In this document: positions 16,533-25,243 of the stretch, in pieces
How positions within the stretch are numbered: the stretch's first letter is position 1
Layout: each line of letters starts with the position of its first letter
Assembly (NCBI GenBank): GCA_965199245.1
Contig: CBDAQP010000002.1
Location: 186,001-250,000 of the forward strand
Length of the DNA: 64,000 bases
Reading direction: 5' to 3'
Source of the DNA: Carbonatibacter sp965199245
Lineage (GTDB): Bacteria > Pseudomonadota > Alphaproteobacteria > Kiloniellales > Kiloniellaceae
The notes under the pieces: generated by a model
Seen by the model: the letters and a program-made list of their open reading frames with translations, nothing else
The model's database searches: none
What the model was told of the DNA's origin: nothing
Position numbers and translations under genes: made by a program

Positions 16533-17386
16533 GTGCGGTTATAAAAAAACGCTTTGCGTCCTGGGGAACGTGGCTGGCGACTTTTTTATTGATGCTGGTG
16601 ATGTGTCTGCCCGGTTTGTGGGTGGTGTTGTCGGCTTTTCGCCCTAATCGGGAAATTTTGGCCAAGCCTGCGGTCTGGATTCCACAGGATCTATCCTTTG
16701 CAAATTTTGGCATGATCTTTGGCCTGGGGGGAAACCAGGTGGCGATTCCGGTTTTGTCCTATTTTTCAAATTCGATGATTATTGCGACAACCTCGACCGT
16801 GATTGCGTTGTTGGTGGGGATGTCGGGGGGCTATGCCTTTGCCCGTTTTCGCTTTGCGGGGAAAAATAGTCTGTTCCTCGGCTTGATGCTCTCTCGCGCT
16901 GTGCCGGGGATTGCCTTGAGTCTCCCCGTTTTTATGATCTGGTCAAAACTGGGGCTGATTGATGCGAAAGCCGGGTTGATTTTGGTCTATGTTGCCTTGA
17001 ATGTACCCTTTACCATTTGGTTGATTGATGGCTTTTTTCGCCAAATTCCAAAGGAAATGAGCGAGGCCGCACAGGTTGATGGTTGCACCCGTTGGCAGGC
17101 CTTTTGGAAAATTGAATTTCCCCTTGCGCGTTCGGGAATTGCCTCGGCAGGGGTGTTTGCTTTTTTGACCAGCTGGAATGAATATGCGCTGGCTAGTCAG
17201 TTGACCCGTTCAACCGACAGTAAAACCCTGCCTGTGGGGTTGATGGATTTTACGGCGCAGTTCACGATTGACTGGGCGGGTATGTCGGCAATGGCAGTGA
17301 TTATCATCGTGCCAGCGTTGTTTTTGACGTTCCTTGTGCAGAAGCATTTGATCGCTGGTCTGACGTTTGGCGGTGTCAAGGGGTAG
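16529..17386 (+). CDS. sugar ABC transporter permease, MalG type
   Basis: The 285-residue second permease has six membrane helices and the EAA loop EAAQVDGCTRWQAFWKIEFP. The start at 16529 overlaps the preceding stop (ATGA); the frame is open to 16475 but that lies inside the previous gene. It forms the membrane channel with the MalF-type partner. Confidence 0.93.
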   Translation: MSAVIKKRFASWGTWLATFLLMLVMCLPGLWVVLSAFRPNREILAKPAVWIPQDLSFANFGMIFGLGGNQVAIPVLSYFSNSMIIATTSTVIALLVGMSGGYAFARFRFAGKNSLFLGLMLSRAVPGIALSLPVFMIWSKLGLIDAKAGLILVYVALNVPFTIWLIDGFFRQIPKEMSEAAQVDGCTRWQAFWKIEFPLARSGIASAGVFAFLTSWNEYALASQLTRSTDSKTLPVGLMDFTAQFTIDWAGMSAMAVIIIVPALFLTFLVQKHLIAGLTFGGVKG

Positions 17387-17390
17387 GGTG

Positions 17391-18488
17391 ATGGGCAGTA
17401 TTTCACTGGAAAAAGTTGTTAAAATTTACGGAAATCTAGAGGTTGTTCACGGCATTGACCTTGACATTGCCCATAATGAATTTGTGGTTTTGGTCGGGCC
17501 GTCTGGCTGTGGAAAATCGACGACTTTGCGGATGATTGCGGGCCTCGAAGACATTTCTGGCGGGGCCATTCGCATTGGTGATGTTGTGGTCAATGACCTC
17601 CCCCCGCGCAAGCGCAATATTTCAATGGTCTTTCAAAACTATGCTCTCTATCCTCATATGAGCGTCCGCGAAAATTTGGGCTTTGGCTTGCGGATTGCGG
17701 GTCATCCGGATAGTGAAATTGCTGCCCGCGTTGCGGAGGCAGCGCAGGTTTTGAGCTTGTCTGACCTGATGGAGCGCACCCCGGCGGAACTGTCCGGGGG
17801 GCAACGTCAGCGTGTGGCGATGGGGCGAGCAATTGTCCGCCATCCAGAGGCGTTCTTGTTTGATGAACCGCTGTCTAACCTTGATGCCAAGCTACGTGTA
17901 CAGATGCGCACAGAAATTAAAAAACTACATCAAAAGGTCAAGACAACGGTTGTTTATGTCACCCATGACCAGGTTGAGGCCATGACCCTGGCAGACCGCA
18001 TTGTAGTCATGAAGGACGGATTTATTGAACAGGTTGGGACACCAATGGAGCTTTTCAACCATCCGGTCAATAGCTTCGTCGCCAGCTTTATCGGCTCTCC
18101 ACCGATGAATTTATTACCTGCACAGATTGTATCGGGGCAGGTGCGTCTTGGCGATGGGCTTTGTCTGCCCGTGCCAGACCGCCTATCGGCACGGGTGGTT
18201 GAGGGACAGCCGGTTATTTTTGGCCTGCGTCCTGATGATATGACCCCGGTGGGCCATGGCCTGCACGAGGATGGGCAGACCGTTGATCTTGACCTCACGG
18301 TTGATTTGGCCGAGCTGTTGGGGACGGAAACCCTGCTCTATACGCGCCTCGGGGCGCGGGAGACTCTGGGTAAAATGTTTAACCCGCGCACCGTTGCCGG
18401 GGGGGAAGTTCTGACCTTCCGCCTTGCCCTGGATAAGGCACATCTTTTCGATGCACAGAGTGGACGTTCTGTTCTGGAGGCGGTTTAA
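17391..18488 (+). CDS. sugar ABC transporter ATP-binding protein, MalK/UgpC type
   Basis: The 365-residue ATPase drives sugar import. Walker A is GPSGCGKST (about residues 36-44), the signature LSGGQRQRVAMGRA, and Walker B FLFDEPLSNLDAKLR. The C-terminal third (from about 240) is the TOBE/regulatory domain found in MalK-like proteins. The start at 17391 follows the preceding stop by four bases. Its stop overlaps the next ATG (TAATG). Confidence 0.95.
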   Translation: MGSISLEKVVKIYGNLEVVHGIDLDIAHNEFVVLVGPSGCGKSTTLRMIAGLEDISGGAIRIGDVVVNDLPPRKRNISMVFQNYALYPHMSVRENLGFGLRIAGHPDSEIAARVAEAAQVLSLSDLMERTPAELSGGQRQRVAMGRAIVRHPEAFLFDEPLSNLDAKLRVQMRTEIKKLHQKVKTTVVYVTHDQVEAMTLADRIVVMKDGFIEQVGTPMELFNHPVNSFVASFIGSPPMNLLPAQIVSGQVRLGDGLCLPVPDRLSARVVEGQPVIFGLRPDDMTPVGHGLHEDGQTVDLDLTVDLAELLGTETLLYTRLGARETLGKMFNPRTVAGGEVLTFRLALDKAHLFDAQSGRSVLEAV

Positions 18489-19597
18489 TGGCGAAAATTG
18501 TTTCGGTTGATTTGTTTATGGTTGACTTGCCGCCAAAGGTCGAACGGCAAGACGCTATCCAGTCCTTTGTCAGTCAGGAAACGCCCTTTGTGCGGATTAC
18601 GGATGCCGATGGACAGGTGGGGATCGGCTATAGCTATACAATCGGCACAGGTGGCCCGGCGATTATTAGCCTGCTGAAAGAAAGCCTTGCCCCGCGTCTG
18701 ATCGGGCGTGAGGCCGAAGAAATCAACGGAATTTGGCAGGATTTGCTCTTTGCGACTCATGCCACGGCTGTCGGGGCGGTGACCTCCCTTGCGCTGGCGG
18801 CGATAGATACGGCTCTGTGGGATTTGCGTTGTCGTCGGGTGGGGATTCCGCTCTGGAAAATGGTGGGGGGGATGCGTCAATCTGTGCCCCTTTATACCAC
18901 CGAGGGCGGGTGGTTACACCTGCCCGTCGAGGCCCTGGTTGCCGATGCTGTGGCAATGAAAGACGCAGGCTTTGGCGGGGCAAAGATCAAGGTTGGCAAG
19001 CCGTCCTTGGTCGAAGACCGCGCCCGTTTGTCCGCAGTGCGCGCTGCTGTTGGGGACGATTTTAAAATTATGGTTGATGCCAATCAGTCCTTTTGCCTTG
19101 CCGAAGCTCTGCGGCGGGCGGATATGCTGGCGGATTTGGGGATTCATTGGTTCGAGGAACCGCTCCCCGCCGATGATGTGGGGGCGCATCAGGTTTTGGC
19201 GCGTCAGTCCCGTGTGCCGATTGCGGTGGGCGAAAGTCTCTATAGTCTGGGCCAATTCAAGGATTATCTGGTTCAGGGGGCCTGTTCTGTGGTGCAGGCC
19301 GATGTGGCCCGGGTGGGGGGAATTACCCCTTGGCTTAAAATCGCCCATCTTGCCGAAGCGTTCAATATTCCGGTCTGCCCGCATTTTTTGATGGAGTTGC
19401 ATATCAGTCTGGTCTGCGCGGTGCCCAATGCGGCTATTTTAGAATACATTCCCCAGCTTGATGATCTCACGCGCAGTCGGCTGGATATTCGCGGCGGTCA
19501 GGCCTTTGCACCACAAACGCCGGGAATTGGAATTGATTGGGATGATGATGTGATGAGATCTCGTATCGTTGCGGGTACAGATCACAAGCTATGCTAA
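18488..19597 (+). CDS. mandelate racemase / muconate-lactonizing enzyme family protein (probable sugar-acid dehydratase)
   Basis: The 369-residue enolase-superfamily enzyme has the Lys-x-Lys catalytic motif (GGAKIKVGK, about residues 166-168). Three metal ligands are visible: the Asp of MVDANQ (about 197), the Glu of WFEEPL (about 222) and the Glu of VGESLY (about 248). The His of CPHFLMELH lies near 298. These support proton abstraction next to a carboxylate, as in sugar-acid dehydratases. The adjacent mutarotase and lactonase fit a fuconate, rhamnonate or related acid as substrate. The exact acid is inference. The start overlaps the ATPase stop. Confidence 0.88.
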   Translation: MAKIVSVDLFMVDLPPKVERQDAIQSFVSQETPFVRITDADGQVGIGYSYTIGTGGPAIISLLKESLAPRLIGREAEEINGIWQDLLFATHATAVGAVTSLALAAIDTALWDLRCRRVGIPLWKMVGGMRQSVPLYTTEGGWLHLPVEALVADAVAMKDAGFGGAKIKVGKPSLVEDRARLSAVRAAVGDDFKIMVDANQSFCLAEALRRADMLADLGIHWFEEPLPADDVGAHQVLARQSRVPIAVGESLYSLGQFKDYLVQGACSVVQADVARVGGITPWLKIAHLAEAFNIPVCPHFLMELHISLVCAVPNAAILEYIPQLDDLTRSRLDIRGGQAFAPQTPGIGIDWDDDVMRSRIVAGTDHKLC

Positions 19598-19609
19598 AGG
19601 ATTAAGATC

Positions 19610-19939
19610 ATGCAACGTATGGGAATGGTCATTGGGTTAAAGCCGGAAAAGATCGCGGAATATAAAGAACTCCACGCCAAAGCCTGGCCGGAAATTCTGG
19701 ACAAAATTTCAATTTGCCAGATTACCAACTATTCCATTTTTTTAAAAGAACCGGAAAACCTGCTTTTTGGTTATTGGGAATACTGTGGTGATGATTTTGA
19801 TGCCGATGCGGCGAAGATGGCGGCAGATCCCCTGACGCAAAAGTGGTGGGATCTGTGCGGCCCCTGCCAGGTCCCTCTTGAAACGCGCAAAGACGGCGAA
19901 TGGTGGGCAATGATGGAGGAAGTCTTTCACCACGATTGA
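19610..19939 (+). CDS. L-rhamnose mutarotase family protein
   Basis: The 109-residue protein matches the RhaM family, which interconverts alpha and beta anomers of L-rhamnose and related sugars. His22 in LHAKAWPEI is at the position of the catalytic His of E. coli RhaM. The TNYSIFLKEPENLLFGYWEY strand and the WW pair in TQKWWDLCGPCQ are also characteristic. It lies 12 bases after the dehydratase gene. The family also acts on fucose and similar sugars, so rhamnose itself is not proven. Confidence 0.9.
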   Translation: MQRMGMVIGLKPEKIAEYKELHAKAWPEILDKISICQITNYSIFLKEPENLLFGYWEYCGDDFDADAAKMAADPLTQKWWDLCGPCQVPLETRKDGEWWAMMEEVFHHD

Positions 19940-19985
19940 GGTACTCGATTATTTCGCACCCCGGTTGAAGAGGGAGGAAAAACCC

Positions 19986-20822
19986 ATGGGTTTCATTGAT
20001 ACCCATCAACACCTGATCTATCGCGAGTCTTTTGGCTATGGCTGGACAGCAGATATTCCGGCTTTGGCCTCTGGTGATTTTACCCCCGCCGACTATGCCT
20101 CTTTAACGGCGGGAGCGGGCATTACCGGAACGGTTTTTATGGAAACAGCCGTTGATGATGTGGATTATCAGGCAGAGGCCCGCTTTATCGCGGGCTTGGT
20201 TGGGCAGGATGGCCTGTTAGGTCAGGTTGCTTCCTGCCGCCCCGAAGAGGAGTCAGGTTTTAGCGACTGGTTAGCGGAATGTCAGAGCCTCCATGTCGTT
20301 GGCTTTCGGCGCGTTCTCCACGTCATGCCGGATGATCTGTCACGTGGTGAAACCTTTCGGAATAATATACGAAAAATCGGCGCGTCGGGTTTGGTCTTTG
20401 ATCTGTGTGTATTGGCGCGCCAACTTCCCCTGGCCGCAGAGCTTGCGCGGGCCTGTGATGACCAGATTTTTGTTCTCGATCATTGTGGGGTTCCTGATAT
20501 TGGTGCTGATGCCTTTGAGTCATGGGCCAGCGGTATTGACGCACTCGCCGCCTTGCCTCATGTGCAGGTCAAGTTGTCAGGCGTGAGCGCATACTGTGCA
20601 CCGGGAACGGTAGGTCTTGATACCTTGCGGCGGTGGATTGATTATATCCTTGACCGTTTCGGCCCAGGGCGCATTGTTTGGGGGGGGGACTGGCCTGTGG
20701 TCAATTTAGGTACGGGCTTACCGGATTGGATCAGACTTTCCCGGGCGTTGATTGCAGGGCTTTCTGCTGATGAGCAGGCCCGGATTGGACAGGAAAACGC
20801 CCAAAGAATTTATAGACTTTGA
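19986..20822 (+). CDS. amidohydrolase family protein, probable sugar lactonase
   Basis: The 278-residue TIM-barrel hydrolase has His7-x-His9 (DTHQHLIY), a later His in VLDHCGVPD and the Asp of WGGDWPV. This is the amidohydrolase-2 pattern shared with L-fuconolactonase and 4-sulfomuconolactonase. In this operon it most likely opens the lactone formed when the sugar is oxidised. The start at 19986 is set by GGGAGG about eight bases upstream; the frame is open back to 19965. No sugar dehydrogenase gene is present nearby, so that step must be encoded elsewhere. Confidence 0.87.
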   Translation: MGFIDTHQHLIYRESFGYGWTADIPALASGDFTPADYASLTAGAGITGTVFMETAVDDVDYQAEARFIAGLVGQDGLLGQVASCRPEEESGFSDWLAECQSLHVVGFRRVLHVMPDDLSRGETFRNNIRKIGASGLVFDLCVLARQLPLAAELARACDDQIFVLDHCGVPDIGADAFESWASGIDALAALPHVQVKLSGVSAYCAPGTVGLDTLRRWIDYILDRFGPGRIVWGGDWPVVNLGTGLPDWIRLSRALIAGLSADEQARIGQENAQRIYRL

Positions 20823-20832
20823 GTGCGTTTTT

Positions 20833-20891
20833 GTTCCTCTAGGGCGTGTCATCAATCATTTGGCTTGATTGATGACACGCCCTAGAGGAAC
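20833..20891. repeat. perfect 26-bp-arm palindrome between convergent genes
   Basis: Bases 20833-20858 and 20866-20891 are perfect reverse complements (arm begins GTTCCTCTAGGGCGTGTC) around a seven-base loop. It lies between the stop of the lactonase gene (plus) and the stop of rlmN (minus), so it may end transcription both ways. The core CTAGGGCGTGTCATCA with CTAG at both outer edges also resembles the ends of an insertion sequence, so it may be a tiny non-coding element (MITE). Confidence 0.7.
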
Positions 20892-20930
20892 ACCATCTTT
20901 TTTCAGGAAAAAAATCTTCAGAAAAGCTAT

Positions 20931-22076
20931 TCAGGCCGTACAGCGACGGGCCTTGTGCTGGCGTTCTGAGTCTGATTTGAGCTGACCGCAGGCGGCGAGG
21001 ATGTCTTCCCCCCGCGTGGCGCGAATAGGGGCGGAGAGGCCCGCATCATTGAGAACCCGGGCAAAGCGGTTAATTTGATTGCGGGATGAACAGGTAAAAA
21101 ATGAACCCGGCCAGGGATTAAAGGGAATGAGATTGATTTTTGAGGGAATACCTGTGAGCAGTTGAACCAGGCGGCGGGCATCATCCAGACTGTCATTGAC
21201 CCCCGCCAGCATCACGTATTCAAAGGTAATGCGGCGCGCATTGCTCAGACCGGGATAGGCGCGACAGGCCGCAAGCAGGTCTGCGAGTGGATAGCGTTTG
21301 TTCAGCGGCATGATTTTATTGCGTGTTTCATCATCGGTGGCGTGCAGTGAAATGGCAAGATTGACATTGAGATCCGCGCCGCAACGGTGAATTTGTGGAA
21401 CAACACCTGATGTGGACAGCGTAATCCGACGCTTGGACAGCGATAGCCCGTCGCCATCCATGACAATTTTCATAGCGTGGGCGACGTTGTCATAATTATA
21501 AAGTGGTTCCCCCATGCCCATCAGGACAATGTTGGTGATGGCGCGGTCTTCGCGTGAGGCTGGCCAATCCGCCAGGGCATCGCGGGCAAGCATGACCTGT
21601 CCGACAATTTCCGCAGGGGACAGATTGCGGACAAGCGGCTGTGTTCCCGTATGGCAAAAACGACAGGTCAGTGTACAACCGACCTGTGAGGAAATGCAAA
21701 GCGTCCCGCGTTCTGAATCGGGAATGAAGACTGTTTCGGCCTCCTGCCCATCGGCGAAACGCAGGAGCCATTTACGCGTTCCGTCCTCTGACAGTTGATC
21801 GGCAACAATGCCGGGGCGGTCAATGTGGTAGCCTGTCGCAAGTTTGGCCCGCAGTGACTTGCCTAGTGAGGTCATGTCTGAAAAATCTCGCGCCCCGCGA
21901 TTATACACCCATTGCCAGAGCTGTCCTGCGCGAAAGCGGGGTTCCCCCATCTCGGCGACGGCCTGGGTCAGGTCGTCACGGCACAGACCAATCAGGCCCT
22001 TGCGTGGCCCCTGTTCAACAGGCGGTGCAAAGGCCCGAATGTGAGCCTGTGCGTGAACCGGAGGGTGTTCTGTCAT
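20931..22076 (-). CDS. rlmN: 23S rRNA/tRNA adenine-C2 methyltransferase RlmN
   Basis: RlmN is a radical-SAM enzyme that methylates C2 of A2503 in 23S rRNA and A37 in some tRNAs. The iron-sulfur motif is CTLTCRFC (Cys-x3-Cys-x2-Cys), preceded by GTLCISSQVG and followed by NIVLMGMGEPLYNYDNV. RITLSTSGVVPQI and INLIPFNPWPG are further hallmarks. The start at 22076 gives 381 residues, the usual length; upstream codons open to 22181 overlap the ialB gene. It begins four bases after the ialB stop on the same strand. Confidence 0.97.
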   Translation of the reverse strand: MTEHPPVHAQAHIRAFAPPVEQGPRKGLIGLCRDDLTQAVAEMGEPRFRAGQLWQWVYNRGARDFSDMTSLGKSLRAKLATGYHIDRPGIVADQLSEDGTRKWLLRFADGQEAETVFIPDSERGTLCISSQVGCTLTCRFCHTGTQPLVRNLSPAEIVGQVMLARDALADWPASREDRAITNIVLMGMGEPLYNYDNVAHAMKIVMDGDGLSLSKRRITLSTSGVVPQIHRCGADLNVNLAISLHATDDETRNKIMPLNKRYPLADLLAACRAYPGLSNARRITFEYVMLAGVNDSLDDARRLVQLLTGIPSKINLIPFNPWPGSFFTCSSRNQINRFARVLNDAGLSAPIRATRGEDILAACGQLKSDSERQHKARRCTA

Positions 22077-22080
22077 GATT

Positions 22081-22644
22081 TCAGGGCTTTTTACAGGCGG
22101 TGTTGATGGCTTTATAGGCGGCGGTAAAGCCCTTGAGCGAATAGGTATCCGTTGTGCGCGTTCCCCGGCTGGAGATGCCAACAGCTTTGAGGTTACTGCC
22201 CTTAATCATGGCATCAATGACTTTGCGGTCAGCGGCAACATCATAGGCCCAGGCAGTATCCCCGCCGGTGAAGAATGTAAATTTTTTCTTGCCAATGGTG
22301 ATTTTGACGTCACTTTTATTTTTAAAGGTGTAGCCTGTTGAAATTGACACCTCGTTCCACAGCTTTTCTGCGGGCCTGTGGGTGACGAGCATAAAAATAT
22401 CACCCCGTTTTTTGTACTTTCCCACCGCCTTGATCGGTGCAGAGGCAATATAGCAGACCGTTTGTCCATTTTCCTGGAAGCTATAGGCCGTCCAGTCGCG
22501 GCTTTCGGTCAGAACACGCACAGGCTGTGCCATCGCCCCCCCGGAAATGACCAGAGTGGTGCATGCCACGAGGAACGCGTACAGGACATGGGAACGGGGT
22601 GTCGGGTTTTTCATTTTTGGTCTTTTCATTCCTGGTCTTTTCAT
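22081..22644 (-). CDS. invasion-associated locus B (IalB) family periplasmic protein
   Basis: The 187-residue protein has an N-terminal signal sequence (hydrophobic core VLYAFLVACTTLVISGGAMA). The IalB family pattern follows: DWTAYSFQENGQTVCYIAS, then RGDIFMLVTHRP and the closing tail SLKGFTAAYKAINTACKKP. IalB-like proteins are widespread in alphaproteobacteria and are periplasmic; their role outside Bartonella is unclear. The start at 22644 has GGGAGGG about eight bases upstream. The N-terminus carries a short MKRPxMKRPxMKNP repeat, so two later ATGs are also possible starts. rlmN follows directly. Confidence 0.82.
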   Translation of the reverse strand: MKRPGMKRPKMKNPTPRSHVLYAFLVACTTLVISGGAMAQPVRVLTESRDWTAYSFQENGQTVCYIASAPIKAVGKYKKRGDIFMLVTHRPAEKLWNEVSISTGYTFKNKSDVKITIGKKKFTFFTGGDTAWAYDVAADRKVIDAMIKGSNLKAVGISSRGTRTTDTYSLKGFTAAYKAINTACKKP

Positions 22645-22738
22645 GGGATTTTCCCTCCCTAGTGTGACAATGAGGTGAGGTCTCTCAAATGGTGATATCG
22701 TCTCTAATCTATGGCAGGTCAGGGCATCCGGCAAGTCA

Positions 22739-23284
22739 TCAGGTTTTTTTCTGTGCTGTGCGGATGACCTGCGCCCCGTGAATATGGGGGGGCAGGGGAA
22801 CAAGCGGGGCGCGCGGATTGGTCGGACGTTCGGCGAATCGCCCCGTTGACAACAAGCGATCATAAAGCACAATCGCCCCGGCAACACCGACATTGACGCA
22901 AAAGCTCATCGGAATCCTGACCATGTAGTCACAACGCGCCTGCATCTGCGCGGACAGGTTGCCTTTTTCAGGGCCAAGAACATAGGCCGCCCGCACCGGA
23001 TGGCGAAAGCTGGGCAGAGGAATAGACTGGTCAGTTAATTCCACCCCGACCAGCTGAACCTTGTCGGGCAAAATCATGTCATCTGCTGTTTTAAAGCTAT
23101 AGAAGGGTAAGGATTTTTCCGCATGTGAGGTATCCGATTGCCGCAGATCTCCAGTCTTGTAATTCGGATTGACCGTAAAGAAAAAACTGGCACCAAAGCT
23201 ATGGGCACTGCGAACCAGATTGCCAAGGTTCATCGCCTTGTTTCCGCCTTCGGCTCCCATTCCAAAAAAACCGCGCATGTCCAT
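22739..23284 (-). CDS. TrmH/SpoU-family RNA 2'-O-methyltransferase
   Basis: The 181-residue protein has the SPOUT knotted methyltransferase motifs. Motif 1 is NLGNLVRSAHSFGASFFF, motif 2 AYVLGPEKGNLSAQ, and motif 3 MVRIPMSFCVNVGVAGAIVLYD. These place it in the TrmH family that methylates 2'-O of tRNA or rRNA; the exact target is not predictable. The start at 23284 (ATG) is followed two codons later by another ATG at 23278. It is shorter than full TrmH proteins, lacking the N-terminal substrate-binding domain. Confidence 0.9.
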   Translation of the reverse strand: MDMRGFFGMGAEGGNKAMNLGNLVRSAHSFGASFFFTVNPNYKTGDLRQSDTSHAEKSLPFYSFKTADDMILPDKVQLVGVELTDQSIPLPSFRHPVRAAYVLGPEKGNLSAQMQARCDYMVRIPMSFCVNVGVAGAIVLYDRLLSTGRFAERPTNPRAPLVPLPPHIHGAQVIRTAQKKT

Positions 23285-23319
23285 AATCCTGAAAATATCT
23301 GCGAGACCTTAACCTGTTC

Positions 23320-23357
23320 TGTGCTTGCCTATCGTGTCTGTGCTTGCCTATCGTGTC
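23320..23357. repeat. 19-bp tandem repeat, two copies
   Basis: The unit TGTGCTTGCCTATCGTGTC occurs at 23320-23338 and 23339-23357, followed by a degenerate TGTGGTTG start of a third copy. It lies just upstream of the TrmH-type gene and may affect its promoter. No function is evident. Confidence 0.75.
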
Positions 23358-23365
23358 TGTGGTTG

Positions 23366-23698
23366 TCAATGGTGTCGTTTCACTTGCAAGTGACCTTGAC
23401 AAAAAAATCCCATGATGAAAACGTCGATTTGTTCGGTTGTGGTCTTGTCTGATGTGGGTGCTGTCTGAGGAAAGCGGGAGAATAAAGATGTTACGGCCAA
23501 TGTTGCACCAGCGATCAGGATCACAGGAACGCGATCAAAAAGATCGAGGTTTTGATTGAACCTGTACAGAAAGAATTTGTGCAGGAATAGGACGTTGACG
23601 CTCTTGTAACCGTGGTGGAGGCTTGGGAAGAAAATTAAAATATAACCTGCCAGAGTATCCACGCTCAGGTCAGCCCGCCTAAATTTTTTTCTTGCCAA
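23366..23698 (-). CDS. doubtful small membrane protein in the gap before the MFS gene
   Basis: This 110-codon frame lies in the roughly 540-base gap 23285-23826. It encodes one likely membrane segment (PVILIAGATLAVTSLF, about residues 58-74), with a polar C-terminal tail. I recognise no family and see no strong ribosome site. The gap is AT-richer than its surroundings and also carries the promoters of the TrmH-type gene and the MFS gene. It may well be a chance open frame. Confidence 0.25.
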   Translation of the reverse strand: MARKKFRRADLSVDTLAGYILIFFPSLHHGYKSVNVLFLHKFFLYRFNQNLDLFDRVPVILIAGATLAVTSLFSRFPQTAPTSDKTTTEQIDVFIMGFFCQGHLQVKRHH

Positions 23699-23826
23699 AT
23701 TTTTTTCTTGTTCGTCAATCTGTTTCTGCTTTGTTGCGGGCGCGTCGTGACTGTTTTTGCGTTTGGTGGTAAAGCTATGCTAGATCTCTTTCTTCTGTGC
23801 GCGTAAAGCCCAAGGTCAGGACAATC

Positions 23827-25086
23827 ATGAATATGCAAAGGGTGCGCTTTGTGGGCGTTACGGCAACGCGGCCCCTGGCGGTCTTGTTGGCGTCTATGGC
23901 GGCGATTAGCCCCTTGGCGATTGATTTTTATTTGCCGGCTCTTCCGGCGATTGCGGTTGATTTGTCGTCTGCGGTGGGGGACACACAGCTTTCTGTCAGC
24001 AGCTATCTGGTGGGTTATGCGCTTGGTCAGATTTTGGGTGGACCGTTGTCTGATCTTTATGGGCGGCGGTTGATTGGGGTGATCGGGGCTGTTGGTTTTT
24101 CTGTGTCGTCTCTGGCACTTGCGTTGACCAGTCATCTTGAAATTTTTTTGGTGTTGCGGGTCTGTCAGGCGGTGGGTGGTGGATTTGTCGCCATTAACCC
24201 CCCTGCCTTGGTGCGTGATCTCTTTACGGGGCGCGATGCCGCCCGGTTATTTGGCCTGGTCAGCTTTATCATGTTTCTGGCCCCGTTGGCGGCCCCGGCC
24301 CTGGGGGTGGTTTTATTGGATTTTTGGGGCTGGCGGTCGATTTTTTTCCTTCTGGGTCTTTATGGTTTGGCTCTTGTTCCCGTTTTTTGTTGGCTTGTTC
24401 CTGAAACACGCGGACGCAACCCCAGCGTTTGCCCGCTTGAAACCGCGCCGTCCTGTCATCGCCTGCCCGAGGCCTTCCGCCGTTATGGGGTGATTCTCGC
24501 CCAGCGTCGGGGGTGGGGGTATCTTTGTTCTCTGGCCTTTGGCTGGGGAGTCATGTTTACTTTTTTGACCCATGCGGCCTTTATTTATCTGGATTATTTT
24601 GGCTGCTCAGAAGACAGCTTTCCTTTCTTGTTCGGGGCCAATGTCGCCTTGATGATGGTGATGAATCGTTTTAACAGCTACCTGTTGCGCCGTTACCAGC
24701 CCGAAGAGCTGTTGAAGTTCTCGCTTGCGCTCCAGATTGGCGGGGCGGCTTTGTTTTTTGTGCCTGTGGCCTTTGGTTTTGTGTCACTGGCATTGGTTAT
24801 GACGGGGATTGTGCTTGCACTCGGTACACTTGGGATGCACGCGCCGAATGTGATGACCTGTTATCTGGCCCATTTTGGCGATCGCCCGGGGGCAGCGACG
24901 GCGGTTAGTGGAGCGGTCAGCTTTTTGGTGGGGGCGGGGTTGGGGAGTTTGTCGTCCTTTTTTATGGATGGGACGCTTTTCCCTGTGGCCTTGACCATGA
25001 TCCTCTCTGCGGTAACAGGCGGCGTTTTGGTCTGGTTCCTCGCCTTGCGTCATCACGGCGTGAACGCCTTGAATGGAGATGTGTGA
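23827..25086 (+). CDS. MFS multidrug exporter, Bcr/CflA type
   Basis: The 419-residue protein has twelve membrane helices and the Bcr/CflA (DHA1) N-terminal signature PLAIDFYLPALPAIAVDL, followed by the conserved loop GGPLSDLYGRRLIG (motif A between helices 2 and 3). Such proteins export drugs and other small molecules in exchange for protons. The start at 23827 has AGGA about seven bases upstream; the frame is open to a GTG at 23797. The last coding bases form the first unit of a 23-bp triplicate repeat, so the C-terminus (NALNGDV) is set by that repeat. Confidence 0.9.
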   Translation: MNMQRVRFVGVTATRPLAVLLASMAAISPLAIDFYLPALPAIAVDLSSAVGDTQLSVSSYLVGYALGQILGGPLSDLYGRRLIGVIGAVGFSVSSLALALTSHLEIFLVLRVCQAVGGGFVAINPPALVRDLFTGRDAARLFGLVSFIMFLAPLAAPALGVVLLDFWGWRSIFFLLGLYGLALVPVFCWLVPETRGRNPSVCPLETAPSCHRLPEAFRRYGVILAQRRGWGYLCSLAFGWGVMFTFLTHAAFIYLDYFGCSEDSFPFLFGANVALMMVMNRFNSYLLRRYQPEELLKFSLALQIGGAALFFVPVAFGFVSLALVMTGIVLALGTLGMHAPNVMTCYLAHFGDRPGAATAVSGAVSFLVGAGLGSLSSFFMDGTLFPVALTMILSAVTGGVLVWFLALRHHGVNALNGDV

Positions 25087-25129
25087 ACGCCTTGAATGGA
25101 GATGTGTGAACGCCTTGAATGGAGATGTA
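25061..25129. repeat. 23-bp tandem repeat, three copies, over the end of the MFS gene
   Basis: The unit TGAACGCCTTGAATGGAGAT plus GTG occurs at 25061, 25084 and 25107, the last with a single base change at its end. The first copy encodes the end of the MFS protein and its stop lies at the start of the second copy. The period is not a multiple of three, so copy-number changes would only alter the untranslated region as long as the first copy remains. Confidence 0.85.
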
Positions 25130-25243
25130 AATGCCTGAAACAAAGGTTGTAAACGCTTCCGCAGGTGCCTGTTGTTTTTCTTTGCTCCCGTGCTTTATAA
25201 ATAGAACTTAATTTTGTGCGTCGTTTTGACGGGGGGAATTTCC

